Assembly: GCA_003104995.1 (NCBI GenBank) | Contig: PQAO01000021.1 | Location: 186,001 to 250,000, forward strand | Source: Dehalococcoidia bacterium | GTDB taxonomy: Bacteria > Chloroflexota > Dehalococcoidia > Tepidiformales > Tepidiformaceae | Length of the DNA: 64,000 nucleotides | Direction: 5' to 3' | Shown here: piece after piece, positions 50,939 to 59,002 of the stretch | How positions within the stretch are numbered: the first letter of the stretch is position 1 | Layout: the number at the start of each line of letters is the position of its first letter | The notes under the pieces: model-generated | Databases searched by the model: none | The model's input: only the letters and a program-made list of their open reading frames with translations | What the model was told of the DNA's origin: nothing | Translations under genes and position numbers: made by a program

Positions 50939-53335
50939 TCACCCGCACTTGTTGTAGAAGCAGTTGTGGCAGATCAGGCAACCCTCCGCGTAGTACAGCA
51001 CCGCACCGCAGTCCGGGCAGCCAACGCCGCTCGCCACCGCGTCGCTGTGCTTGCTCGCCGCCACGCTCGGGTTCGTGCTCTCTGCCACCTGGTCCGCCGG
51101 GATGAGGGTCGGCTGCACCGCCGTATTCCCACCGTCGAACTTCAGCTCCAGCCAACGGAACACGTAGTCCACGATGCTCGTCGCGATCGGGATCTGCTTG
51201 TTGCTCGTCGGGCCACTCGGCTCGAACCGGGTGTTCCGCAGCTTCGAGGTCAGCTCCGAGATCGGTACGCCGTATTGCAGCGCGTAGCTCGTCAGCATCG
51301 CTACCGTGTCCATCAGGCCCGAGACGGTCGAGCCCTGCTTGTTCACGTTGATGAACACCTCTCCCGGCGTCCCGTCGTCGAACAGGCCGACCGTCATGTA
51401 GCCTTCCTGCTCGCCCACCCGGAACTTGTGGGTGATCGCGTGCCGTTCGTCCGGGAGCTTCCGCCGCACCGGGCCGACCGCGCCCGTGATGATCGCTTGT
51501 GCCGCCTCGATCGCCTTCTCGCTTTCGCTCTTGTCTGCGTGCTTCAGCACCTGCAACTCCCGCGAACCGTCGCGGTAGATAGTGATGCCGTTGCAGCCCG
51601 TCCGGTACGCCAGCTCATAGGCCGTGCGCACGTCGTCCACGGTCGCGCCGGTCGGGAAGTTGATCGTCTTCGAGACCGCGTTGTCGGTGAACTCCTGGAA
51701 GGCGGCCTGCATGCGCACGTGCCACTCCGGCGCGATGTCGTGCGCCGTCACGAACGTGTTCTTCACCCACTGCGGCACTTCCGGCCGTTCCGCCAGGTGG
51801 CCGCCCTCGGCCAGGAAGCGGATCAGTTCGTCGCTGTAAAAGCCCTCGGCCTTCGCCACTTCCTCGAACTGCTCGTTCACTTCTGCCAGCTCGGTCCGCT
51901 TGGTCGGGTCGTCCTTGTCCAGGTAATGCGACCGGATGAACGCGAGCGAGAACACCGGCTCGATGCCGCCCGAGCAGTTCGCGATGATGCTCAGCGTGCC
52001 CGTCGGCGCGATCGTCGTCCGCGTCGAGTTGCGCATCGGCCGCGGGCCCTCGGGCCCATTCGGCCCGTAAATCGACTCCGTCCAGTCCGGGAAGTTGCCG
52101 CGCACCTGGGCCAGCTGCTGCGAGGCCGCGTCCGCTTCCCGCTGGATGACCGACATGACCTCGCGGGCGAGTGCCAGCGCTTCTTCCGAGTTGTAGGCGA
52201 TCCGCAGGTCGATGAGCATGTCCGCCCAGCCCATCACGCCCAGTCCGATGCGCCGGATCGCGTGTGAGGTCTCCGCGATCTCCGGGATCGGGTAGTGGTT
52301 CATCTCGATCACGTTGTCGAGCAGGTGCACCGTCCGCCGTACTACCTGGCCCAGGCGGTCATAGTCGACCTCCTTTGCCCCGGGAGCGCCCTTGGTGCAG
52401 TGGTGCAGGTTGATCGAGCCCAGGTTGCACGAGTCGAATGCATACAGCGGCTGCTCGCCGCACGGGTTGGTCGATTCCACCGGGCCGCGCTTCGGCACCG
52501 GGTTCGCCCGCCCTCCGTTGATCCGGTCAATGAAGACCACGCCCGGGTCGCCGTTCTTCCAGGCGTTCGCGAACGTCTTCTCCCAGACTTCGCGTGCGTC
52601 CCGTTTCTCCACCACCTTGCCCGAGACCGGGTTGATGATGTCGTAGGTCGTCCCGGCTTCCACCGCCTTCATAAAGGCGTCCGTCACCGCCACGCTGATG
52701 TTGAAGTTCTGCAGCGTGGTCATGTCCGACTTCATCGTGATGAACTCGTCGATGTCCGGGTGGTCCACCCGCAGGATGCCCATGTTGGCCCCCCGCCGCG
52801 TCCCGCCCTGCTTGATCGCTTCGGTTGCCGAGTCGAACACCTTCATGAACGAGACCGGGCCGCTCGCGACGCCCATCGTCGATTGCACCCGGTCGTTCGC
52901 CGGCCGCAGCCGCGAGAACGCGAACCCGGTGCCCCCACCCGACTTGTGGATGATTGCCGTGTTCTTGATCGCCTCGAAAATGCCGTCGATCGAATCCGGG
53001 ACGGGCAGGACGAAGCAGGCGGAGAGCTGCTGCAGTTCGCGCCCGGCGTTCACCAGCGTCGGCGAGTTCGGGAGGAAGTCCAGCGATGCCATCAGCCGGT
53101 AGAAGCTCTCTTCCGCCGCGGCACGGTCACCCTCGGCCCCCCCGAAGCGGAGCTCCGCCTCGGCCAGGTTCCGCGCTACCCGGCGGAACACCTCGTCAGG
53201 CGTCTCCTGCGCGTCCCCACGGTCGTTCCGGCGCGCCACGCGTCGCTCGATGACGACCTTCGCGTTCTCCGAAAGCGGCGCGGGCTCGAAATCTCCGTTG
53301 TTCAAGCCGAGACCTTCCGATGCTGTGGTGACCAT
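50939..53335 (-). CDS. nrdJ: Adenosylcobalamin-dependent ribonucleotide reductase (class II)
   Basis: A 798-residue class II reductase that converts ribonucleotides to deoxyribonucleotides with coenzyme B12. LPNSPTLVNAG, NPCGEQPL (active-site Cys) and TIAPTGTLSIIANCSG are typical, and the C-terminal CPDCGAVLYYAEGC with CHNCFYNKCG is a Cys-rich zinc-type tail that may regenerate the active site. GGGAGGA precedes the ATG. It lies 72 bp after the unknown 111-residue gene; a small CCCCGC/GCGGGG hairpin is in that gap. No cobalamin riboswitch was identified. Confidence 0.95.
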   Translation of the reverse strand: MVTTASEGLGLNNGDFEPAPLSENAKVVIERRVARRNDRGDAQETPDEVFRRVARNLAEAELRFGGAEGDRAAAEESFYRLMASLDFLPNSPTLVNAGRELQQLSACFVLPVPDSIDGIFEAIKNTAIIHKSGGGTGFAFSRLRPANDRVQSTMGVASGPVSFMKVFDSATEAIKQGGTRRGANMGILRVDHPDIDEFITMKSDMTTLQNFNISVAVTDAFMKAVEAGTTYDIINPVSGKVVEKRDAREVWEKTFANAWKNGDPGVVFIDRINGGRANPVPKRGPVESTNPCGEQPLYAFDSCNLGSINLHHCTKGAPGAKEVDYDRLGQVVRRTVHLLDNVIEMNHYPIPEIAETSHAIRRIGLGVMGWADMLIDLRIAYNSEEALALAREVMSVIQREADAASQQLAQVRGNFPDWTESIYGPNGPEGPRPMRNSTRTTIAPTGTLSIIANCSGGIEPVFSLAFIRSHYLDKDDPTKRTELAEVNEQFEEVAKAEGFYSDELIRFLAEGGHLAERPEVPQWVKNTFVTAHDIAPEWHVRMQAAFQEFTDNAVSKTINFPTGATVDDVRTAYELAYRTGCNGITIYRDGSRELQVLKHADKSESEKAIEAAQAIITGAVGPVRRKLPDERHAITHKFRVGEQEGYMTVGLFDDGTPGEVFINVNKQGSTVSGLMDTVAMLTSYALQYGVPISELTSKLRNTRFEPSGPTSNKQIPIATSIVDYVFRWLELKFDGGNTAVQPTLIPADQVAESTNPSVAASKHSDAVASGVGCPDCGAVLYYAEGCLICHNCFYNKCG

Positions 53336-53407
53336 GGCGTTCCTCCCATTATGGTCCCCGCGGCGGAGGCGGGGCTCGTGATGATACGAACAAACGTTCG
53401 GGTCTGG

Positions 53408-53743
53408 CTAGTGGTCTCCGGGAGATAGCCGCCCCGGCGTCACCGGCTGCGGAGCTTCGTCCGATCGCTGGATGATCGGGTCCCCCATCCGTGACCGTCC
53501 CCGCACCAGCGATCGCCCCGTCGTGTCGGGCTGCGCCTGGGCGAAGTGCGCGACAAGTGCTTCGGCGGCCGCATGCGGGCCCCGTTCGTTCACCAGGTTG
53601 ACCAGTTGCGCCGGGCGGATGTCCCGCACGGCGAGCAGGTACGCCTTTTCCGAGAGCAGCAGGCCTGCGACATCGGCGTCCCCGTCCGCGGTCGTGCGGA
53701 TGGCGCCATTGGTCGAAAGCGAGTGGACTTCCCAGATCGTCAT
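53408..53743 (-). CDS. Unknown protein between nrdR and nrdJ
   Basis: A 111-residue protein starting MTIWEVHSLSTNGAIRTTAD with a possible strand-helix core (VAGLLLSEKAYLLAVRDIRP, AAAEALVAHFAQ) and a flexible tail (GDPIIQRSDEAPQPVTPGRL). No family is recognised. It begins 2 bp downstream of the nrdR stop, so it is in the reductase operon; a role in ribonucleotide-reductase regulation or stability is suggested by context only. Confidence 0.7.
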   Translation of the reverse strand: MTIWEVHSLSTNGAIRTTADGDADVAGLLLSEKAYLLAVRDIRPAQLVNLVNERGPHAAAEALVAHFAQAQPDTTGRSLVRGRSRMGDPIIQRSDEAPQPVTPGRLSPGDH

Positions 53744-53745
53744 CG

Positions 53746-54312
53746 CTAACTCACCGACTCGGCGAAGTGACGGCTCTCCACGTCCTGCAGCAGGCGAGGG
53801 CCGCGCGGCTCGTCCGGCACGTCTGGCAGCGATAGCTGCAGGCTCCGCTCCTCGGCCGTCGGGATCCGCCCCTCTTCCAGCGCCTCCACCGCTTCCTTCA
53901 GCGACTCGATGTCGGTGAAGGCGCGATAGACCGAGGCGAAGCGGATGTAGGCGATGTGGTCGAGCCGCCGCAGGGCATCCATCGCAAGCTCTCCCACGAA
54001 TTGCGATGGAATCTCTGGGCGGCCGTCGGCCGTGACCTTCGCCTCGATCTCCGCAACCAGCGCTTCGAGCTGGGCGACTGAGATGTTGCGCTTCGAACAC
54101 GCGGCCCGCAGGCCCCGGAGCAGCTTCTCCCGGTTGAAGTCCTCCCGCCGGCCGTCCTTCTTCACCAGCTGGACGTTCGAAAACTGGACAGTCTCTACCG
54201 TGGTGAACCGCTCGCCGCACGAGATGCACTGCCGTCGCCGCCGGATCCCATCGTCGTTTGCGCGGGAATCGGTGACCTTTGAGTCGCGGAAGTGGCAATA
54301 TGGGCAGCGCAC
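53746..54312 (-). CDS. nrdR: Transcriptional repressor NrdR
   Basis: A 188-residue NrdR: the zinc ribbon CPYC...CISC (residues 3-34) followed by the ATP-cone domain (VQLVKKDGRREDFNREKLLR, RFASVYRAFTDIESLKEAVE). It senses dATP/ATP and represses ribonucleotide reductase genes. It is longer than the typical ~150 residues because of a C-terminal tail. The GTG at 54312 is chosen as the start so that the protein begins MRCPYC; longer frames upstream contain the operator. Confidence 0.95.
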   Translation of the reverse strand: MRCPYCHFRDSKVTDSRANDDGIRRRRQCISCGERFTTVETVQFSNVQLVKKDGRREDFNREKLLRGLRAACSKRNISVAQLEALVAEIEAKVTADGRPEIPSQFVGELAMDALRRLDHIAYIRFASVYRAFTDIESLKEAVEALEEGRIPTAEERSLQLSLPDVPDEPRGPRLLQDVESRHFAESVS

Positions 54313-54374
54313 GGTTGACGTAAAAATCCTTGAAGCGTCTAGGCACCTTAGCAATTCCCTCGGGTGCGGGGCCG

Positions 54375-54404
54375 AGTATGGATCAACATGTTGTAGCCCG
54401 TCAA
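54375..54404 (-). promoter_or_regulatory. Promoter of the nrdR operon
   Basis: On the minus strand: TTGACG (-35, 54399-54404), an 18-bp spacer, and CATACT (-10, 54375-54380). One NrdR-box-like palindrome lies in the spacer, the other just upstream of the -35. Confidence 0.6.
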
Positions 54405-54430
54405 TACTCCTGCCACAAGATATTGTGGCA
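54381..54430 (-). promoter_or_regulatory. Tandem NrdR-box-like palindromes
   Basis: Box A is CAACATGTTG (54384-54393); box B is TGCCACAAGATATTGTGGCA (54411-54430). Their centres are 32 bp apart, about three helical turns. Against the consensus ACACWATATATWGTGT, box B matches 13 of 16 positions and box A 9 of 16, by eye. Binding of NrdR would block the promoter, giving autoregulation of nrdR-orf-nrdJ. Confidence 0.7.
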
Positions 54431-54496
54431 GTTCTGTTTCATAGTTATTGTCGAGGCCAGATTCACAGTCGCCCAAACGCGCCCGGCGGACCCCCG

Positions 54497-54817
54497 CTAA
54501 CGCCGGTTCATCGCCCGCCCGCGCGCAAAGAAATCGCACGCAGCCGTGTCGCTCCACGGGTTGAGCACCCCGCTCCCGGGGTGGAGGCAGGTGCCACGCC
54601 CTCCCTCGTGATCCTCGACGAATTCGCGGCATCCGCCGCATGCCTTCGCCTGATCGGTCCGGAACCCGCTCCCGTCACGCAGCCCCGCCATCTCCAGGAG
54701 CGAGAACGGGTCCGGTTTCAGGAAATCTTCTTCGCTCACTTGCGGCGCATGGCGCCATTGCAGTTCGCCCTGGAGCTGGTGACGGCGTTCGCGTTTGCGG
54801 TTCTTGCGGTGGCCCAC
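54497..54817 (-). CDS. Cys-rich small protein
   Basis: A 106-residue basic-N-terminus protein (MGHRKNRKRERRHQLQGELQ) with a C-terminal four-Cys pattern: ACGGCREFVEDHEGGRGTC, then TAACDFF, resembling iron-sulfur or zinc ligands. No family identified. A GTG at 54817 is the start. It lies immediately upstream of the NrdR promoter region in the same direction but is probably a separate unit. Confidence 0.72.
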   Translation of the reverse strand: MGHRKNRKRERRHQLQGELQWRHAPQVSEEDFLKPDPFSLLEMAGLRDGSGFRTDQAKACGGCREFVEDHEGGRGTCLHPGSGVLNPWSDTAACDFFARGRAMNRR

Positions 54818-54876
54818 GAACAGAGCGTACCGGCGTCCGGCTCATCCCGCGACCCGCTCGGGTACGATAGGCGCCG

Positions 54877-55887
54877 ATGCGAGCCGCCGCCTGGAACAAC
54901 GCCCACACCCTCGACATCGTCGAACGCCCGGTTCCGGAGCCCGCCTCCGGCGAGGTGCTCGTCCGTACCGGCGCCGTCGGCATCTGCGGCTCCGACCTCC
55001 ACTTCTATCGCGGCGAGTTTCGGGGCCTCCCCGGGATGGTCCCCGGGCACGAAATCGCCGGCTTCGTCGAATCTGGAGATGGCTTCGCGCCCGGCACCGC
55101 TGTTGCCATCCAGCCAACCATCGCCTGCCGTGCCTGCGCTGCCTGCCTGCGCGGCCAGGCGCCCACCTGCGCGCAGCTCCGCCTCATGGGCATCTCCAAG
55201 CCGGGCGGCCTGCAGGAGTACCTGGCCGTCCCCGCGGCGAACGTCTTCCCGCTCCCGCCCGGCGTCTCGCCAGAAGTTGGCGCGCTCGCCGAGCCCCTCG
55301 CCGTCGCGGTCCGTGCGATGAATCGCGCCCGGATCGTCCAGGGCGACCGCGTTGTGGTCCTCGGCGCGGGCACCATTGGCCTGCTCACGCTCCTCCTGGC
55401 CCGCGAAGCGGCCACCGCGGTCGCCATCACCGCCCGCTACCCGCACCAGCGAGAACTCGCGCTCGCCCTCGGCGCCGATGCGGTCTTCGAGCCCGGTTCC
55501 GAGGCGCTCGCCTCATGGGCGAAGGCGAACCCCGTCGATGCCGTATTTGAGTCTGTGGGCGGTGCTGCCCAGACCCTGTCCGAAGCGGTGAACATTGTGC
55601 GGGCCGGCGGCACCGTCCTCGCCCTCGGCGTCTTCACCAGCGACGTCAGCCTCCCCGCTCGGAAGCTCGTTAACCAGGAAATCCGCCTCATCGGCTCGGT
55701 CGTCTATGGCCACGAATCTGGCCAGCCCGAGTTTGGAGCCGCCGTCGGCAAGCTTGCCCGCTACGCCCGCCAGCTCGAGCAACTCAGGACGGCAGCCTAC
55801 CCCCTCGAAGAGGCCAATGCAGCCTTCGAGCACGCCCTCGACAAGCGCCGCGGTGCGGTCAAGATCAGCATCGAGGTCACCCACTAA
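54877..55887 (+). CDS. Zinc-binding alcohol dehydrogenase family (MDR)
   Basis: A 336-residue medium-chain dehydrogenase. The catalytic zinc site includes GICGSD and GHEIAGFV; the structural zinc site is CRACAACLRGQAPTC; the cofactor loop is VLGAGTIGLL. It oxidises an unknown alcohol, probably a polyol such as sorbitol or threonine-type substrates. The start 54877 has TACGAT 8 nt upstream. Its stop overlaps the next gene start (TAATG). Confidence 0.93.
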   Translation: MRAAAWNNAHTLDIVERPVPEPASGEVLVRTGAVGICGSDLHFYRGEFRGLPGMVPGHEIAGFVESGDGFAPGTAVAIQPTIACRACAACLRGQAPTCAQLRLMGISKPGGLQEYLAVPAANVFPLPPGVSPEVGALAEPLAVAVRAMNRARIVQGDRVVVLGAGTIGLLTLLLAREAATAVAITARYPHQRELALALGADAVFEPGSEALASWAKANPVDAVFESVGGAAQTLSEAVNIVRAGGTVLALGVFTSDVSLPARKLVNQEIRLIGSVVYGHESGQPEFGAAVGKLARYARQLEQLRTAAYPLEEANAAFEHALDKRRGAVKISIEVTH

Positions 55888-57029
55888 TGCCCTGGAGCTT
55901 CCGGAAGTCGCTGAAACTCGGGCCCGGCATCCGCCTCAACCTGGGTAAGAAGTCCGCCAGCATCTCCGTTGGCGGCACTGGTTACCGCTACAACGTCTCG
56001 ACCACCGGCCGGAGCACCACCTCCATCAACATTCCCGGCACGGGGATCAGCTACAGAGACTCGACCGGCGGCACATCCCGCTCCCGCACGACGCGACGAA
56101 CCTCCACCGCGAAGAAGCCGGCGACGCGGAAGACCACGTCGAAAACGACGGCTTCGAAACCCCGCACGGCCCCGTCCCGAGCGCGAAGGGTGCCCGCGCC
56201 ACCAGCCCGCGCCGCGCTCCCGGTCACGCGGGCGCGGGCCGAGGACCTCGTCCCGAAAACGGGCTTCATGGCCTCCGGTGCCGAGCAGTCGTTCCGGGAG
56301 GCGGTGGTCGCGGCCGCCTGCGGAGACTGGGAGGACGCCCGCGCCAATCTCGAAAAGACAACGCAGCGCGACACCAGCCACGACGCCGACGACCTCCTTC
56401 TCGCCTGTGCCCTTGTTCGCCTCGGCCACGACCCAGCGGCGATCCCGCTGCTGGAGCGCGTCATCGCAAGCGAGACCGAACTCCCCGACGCCTTCGTATC
56501 GAAGTACATGGACAAGCTGGGCTTCCAGATCGAGGTCCGGATCGTCCCCGGGATCGACACGCTGCTGCCCTTCGATAGCGCCGGCGCAGCCCTATTGCTC
56601 GCCGAGCTCTACCAGCGCGCCGATCGCATCGGCGAGGCCGCCGACCTGGTCGAAGGACTCGCAGAGGCCGGAATGTCCGAGCCCCTGGCGCGCGTCTCGC
56701 TTGCCGAGCTCTACGCGTCGTCAGGGCGCTGGGAGGACGCGGTCCGCGTCACCGATGGCGTGACGAACACCGACGACCTTTCGGCCCTCACGCTCAGCTA
56801 CCGGGGCGCCGCTCTCGGTGCCCTCGGCCAGTTCGACGAGTCGCTCGCCGCGCTCCGCGAGGCCCTCAAGTCGCGCAGCCGCAGCGCGCCCGTCCTCCAC
56901 TCCGCCCGCTACCATCGCGCCCGCGTCTACGAAGAGCTGGGACAGCCCGGCCGCGCCCACCAGGACTACGACGCCATCTACGCCCAGAATCCCAACTTCG
57001 CCGATGTGGGGGCCCGCCTGGGCCGCTGA
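55887..57029 (+). CDS. DUF4236 domain fused to tetratricopeptide-like repeats
   Basis: A 380-residue protein: residues 1-~60 match DUF4236 (MPWSFRKSLKLGPGIRLNLG, RYNVSTTGRSTTSINIPGTG), then a basic linker rich in Thr/Lys/Arg (60-115), then TPR-like helical repeats up to the C-terminus, e.g. LLLAELYQRADRIGEAADLV and LLAACALVRLGHDP-type pairs. DUF4236 has no known function; the TPR part suggests protein binding. It is coupled by a one-base overlap to the alcohol dehydrogenase. Confidence 0.86.
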   Translation: MPWSFRKSLKLGPGIRLNLGKKSASISVGGTGYRYNVSTTGRSTTSINIPGTGISYRDSTGGTSRSRTTRRTSTAKKPATRKTTSKTTASKPRTAPSRARRVPAPPARAALPVTRARAEDLVPKTGFMASGAEQSFREAVVAAACGDWEDARANLEKTTQRDTSHDADDLLLACALVRLGHDPAAIPLLERVIASETELPDAFVSKYMDKLGFQIEVRIVPGIDTLLPFDSAGAALLLAELYQRADRIGEAADLVEGLAEAGMSEPLARVSLAELYASSGRWEDAVRVTDGVTNTDDLSALTLSYRGAALGALGQFDESLAALREALKSRSRSAPVLHSARYHRARVYEELGQPGRAHQDYDAIYAQNPNFADVGARLGR

Positions 57030-57059
57030 GCCTCCGGCTTTCCGGACGCGTGCCTTTCC

Positions 57060-58277
57060 CTACGGCCCGCCCTTCCAGCCCCCAGGACTCACGCCTACCT
57101 CGCTCTCCGCGGCCAACCCAACTATCCGCAGGTTCCCGTCGAGGCCCTCGGTGTGGAAGAAGCATGCCGCGCTGTCTCGCGGAATTCGCGCCACGATGGT
57201 GCCATTCCCCGCCGGGTCAGGACCGTCCTCGTACGCCAGGGGTATGATCCCAGTCTGGCACCAGAGCATGATCCGCGGTCGTGCCGCCCCGTCGTGCTCA
57301 AGTTGGAACCGGTACGTGCCGCCCTCCGCGGCGACCGTTGCTCCCCGGCGCCCCCCGCTAAACGGCACGCTGCCGGTCGAGGGGTCGGCGCGGCCGCTCC
57401 AGCGCGCGTCGATGTCTTCGAGCGGGGGTGGCGGCTCCCGGCGCGACGGCGTCCCCGGGGGATCGAAGAGCGTGAACGAGTCGAGGACGTTTCCGGCGCC
57501 ATCCACCGCCCGGACGGTACCGACAAGTTCGGCACGTGGCGCCGCGAAGAGGTAGAACTTCGCGTCGGTACCCAGCTCAGGCGGTGCTGCCGCCAGCGGT
57601 ACCACCAGCGAAGTCCCGTCGTGGAGCGAGACCTCCACATGGTGGGCAGCTTTGGCCGTCGCTCCGTGCATCACGGAAGGGCGGCTATATCCCCAGCCTC
57701 CCTGGAACGAAGGCTCTGGCTGGCACCATTGGGTCGTTACGAACTGCGTATGCTCCAACGCCAGGCACAGGCCGCCGGCTGTCCTCGCGCCGAGCAGCCG
57801 CGCTCCCCCACCGCCGTCGAGTGGGATGCTCGTGATGGTCACCATGTCTCCGGTGGGTATAGGGGCCTGGGGTGTGACGCTCGCATTCAGGCCGGAGATG
57901 GCCGGCTCGTGGCCCACCGCAGCGCTGTTGTGCCACGTGCCAGCGATGATCAGCCCGGCCCCCGCCACCGCCGCCACTCCTGCCGCGCCTGCGGTCGCCT
58001 TCACCGTCCCCGCCCAGGCGAGCGCGGCCAGCCACCGTCGCCCGCGAGCCAGTGGAGCGTTCCAGCGTCGCCAGTAGGCCGCGGCCTCCTCGCGTGAATC
58101 GACGCCGAGGATGGAAAGCACCTCGCTGACGTGCCACTTCACGCCAGCGAGGCTGATGCCAAGCTCTGCCGCGATTTCCGGGTTCGTCTTTCCGCGTGCG
58201 ATGTGGTCCAGTACCTCGCGTTGGCGCGGCGTCCATGGATGGCTCGTGCGTTCAGGGAACGATCCTGTATTTGACAT
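57060..58277 (-). CDS. LuxR-type HTH protein with transmembrane anchor and exported domain
   Basis: A 405-residue protein. The N-terminal LuxR/GerE HTH reads TPRQREVLDHIARGKTNPEI and LGISLAGVKWHVSEVLSILG; then a single membrane span (WLAALAWAGTVKATAGAAGV, AGLIIAG), and ~270 residues likely outside the membrane with no recognised domain, rich in Gly, Pro and Trp. This layout would connect an outside signal to a DNA-binding domain on the inside. Start support: TACTCT 6 nt before the ATG and a GGGACA -35. Confidence 0.82.
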   Translation of the reverse strand: MSNTGSFPERTSHPWTPRQREVLDHIARGKTNPEIAAELGISLAGVKWHVSEVLSILGVDSREEAAAYWRRWNAPLARGRRWLAALAWAGTVKATAGAAGVAAVAGAGLIIAGTWHNSAAVGHEPAISGLNASVTPQAPIPTGDMVTITSIPLDGGGGARLLGARTAGGLCLALEHTQFVTTQWCQPEPSFQGGWGYSRPSVMHGATAKAAHHVEVSLHDGTSLVVPLAAAPPELGTDAKFYLFAAPRAELVGTVRAVDGAGNVLDSFTLFDPPGTPSRREPPPPLEDIDARWSGRADPSTGSVPFSGGRRGATVAAEGGTYRFQLEHDGAARPRIMLWCQTGIIPLAYEDGPDPAGNGTIVARIPRDSAACFFHTEGLDGNLRIVGLAAESEVGVSPGGWKGGP

Positions 58278-58283
58278 GCCAGC

Positions 58284-58312
58284 AGAGTAGGACTGCCAAT
58301 TTGCGTTGTCCC
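58284..58312 (-). promoter_or_regulatory. Leaderless promoter of the LuxR-type gene
   Basis: -10 TACTCT (58284-58289) is 6 nt upstream of the ATG; -35 GGGACA (58307-58312) is at 17-bp spacing. Confidence 0.5.
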
Positions 58313-58497
58313 TAGCCCATGGAAAACATTGCTTTCCGCGATGGACTGCTCTGCAGCGGATCCCTGTTGACGAGGCAGGAACATCTAACCGCCAGCGCCG
58401 ACATACGACACAAATTTCTGTAATGCTCCCGTAATCCCTTGCCTCGACGGGCAATTACATCGATGCAATGCCCCGGCTGGCATCCTCATATGCAGGA

Positions 58498-58516
58498 CAC
58501 CGGGTGCATCCCGGTG
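58498..58516 (+). promoter_or_regulatory. 5' leader hairpin next to the ribosome-binding site
   Basis: CACCGGG (58498-58504) and CCCGGTG (58510-58516) form a perfect 7-bp stem with loop TGCAT, 4 nt upstream of AGGAGG (58521-58526), which serves the gene at 58534. It may stabilise the leader or affect translation. Confidence 0.45.
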
Positions 58517-58533
58517 CGAAAGGAGGACAACTC

Positions 58534-58764
58534 ATGTCCGGTGGCATCAGCCTGTTTCTGTTCGCCGTTGGTGCGGTGCTCGCATTCGCAGTGAACTACC
58601 AGGTCGCCGAGGTAGACATCGCGGCGATCGGGTGGATCCTGATGGGCGTCGGATTCTTCGGGATCCTCATGTACCTGCTCTTCCTCGCGACCTTCGCGCC
58701 GTTCTATCGCGGCCGACCAACGTCCATCGACATCGTCGAACCGCCCCATACGCACCTGAACTAA
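58534..58764 (+). CDS. DUF6458-like small membrane protein
   Basis: A 76-residue protein with two hydrophobic segments: MSGGISLFLFAVGAVLAFAV and IAAIGWILMGVGFFGILMYL, then a charged tail. The order (SxxLFxxGAxLxFAV then DIxxIGWILM) resembles the DUF6458 family of actinobacteria. AGGAGG lies 7 nt upstream of the ATG. It is followed by another small membrane protein gene 12 bp later. Confidence 0.8.
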   Translation: MSGGISLFLFAVGAVLAFAVNYQVAEVDIAAIGWILMGVGFFGILMYLLFLATFAPFYRGRPTSIDIVEPPHTHLN

Positions 58765-58776
58765 CGGAGGAAACCC

Positions 58777-58923
58777 ATGCTTGGAGTCCTGCTCCTGTTG
58801 TTGCTCATGATCATCCTGTTCGGCGGACTTGGCGTATTCGTCGCCAAGGTGTTCTTTATCGCACTCGCCATAACGCTCCTCCTGAGCGTCGTGAGCGGCG
58901 GCCTCTACATTGGCCGCAGGTGA
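58777..58923 (+). CDS. Very small membrane protein
   Basis: A 48-residue protein consisting almost entirely of hydrophobic residues, MLGVLLLLLLMIILFGGLGV then VFFIALAITLLLSVVSGGLY, with GGAGGA 6 nt before the ATG. Together with the upstream gene it forms a two-gene operon of tiny membrane proteins ending in a terminator. Confidence 0.75.
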   Translation: MLGVLLLLLLMIILFGGLGVFVAKVFFIALAITLLLSVVSGGLYIGRR

Positions 58924-58948
58924 GCGCACAGCCGGCGCCCGCAACGCG

Positions 58949-58974
58949 AAGGGGCTCCCAGCTGGGAGCCCCTT
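58949..58974. terminator. Bidirectional terminator between the small membrane genes and sdhB
   Basis: AAGGGGCTCCC (58949-58959) and GGGAGCCCCTT (58964-58974), loop AGCT; a perfect 11-bp stem. It ends the plus-strand pair and lies 28 bp past the sdhB stop on the minus strand. Confidence 0.75.
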
Positions 58975-59002
58975 CATTCATGTGCAAAACCAGGTGAGCT
59001 GC

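Noticed and set aside
53336-53407. Cobalamin riboswitch upstream of nrdJ
   Set aside because: The 72-bp gap is too short and shows only a small GC hairpin, no B12-box-like core.
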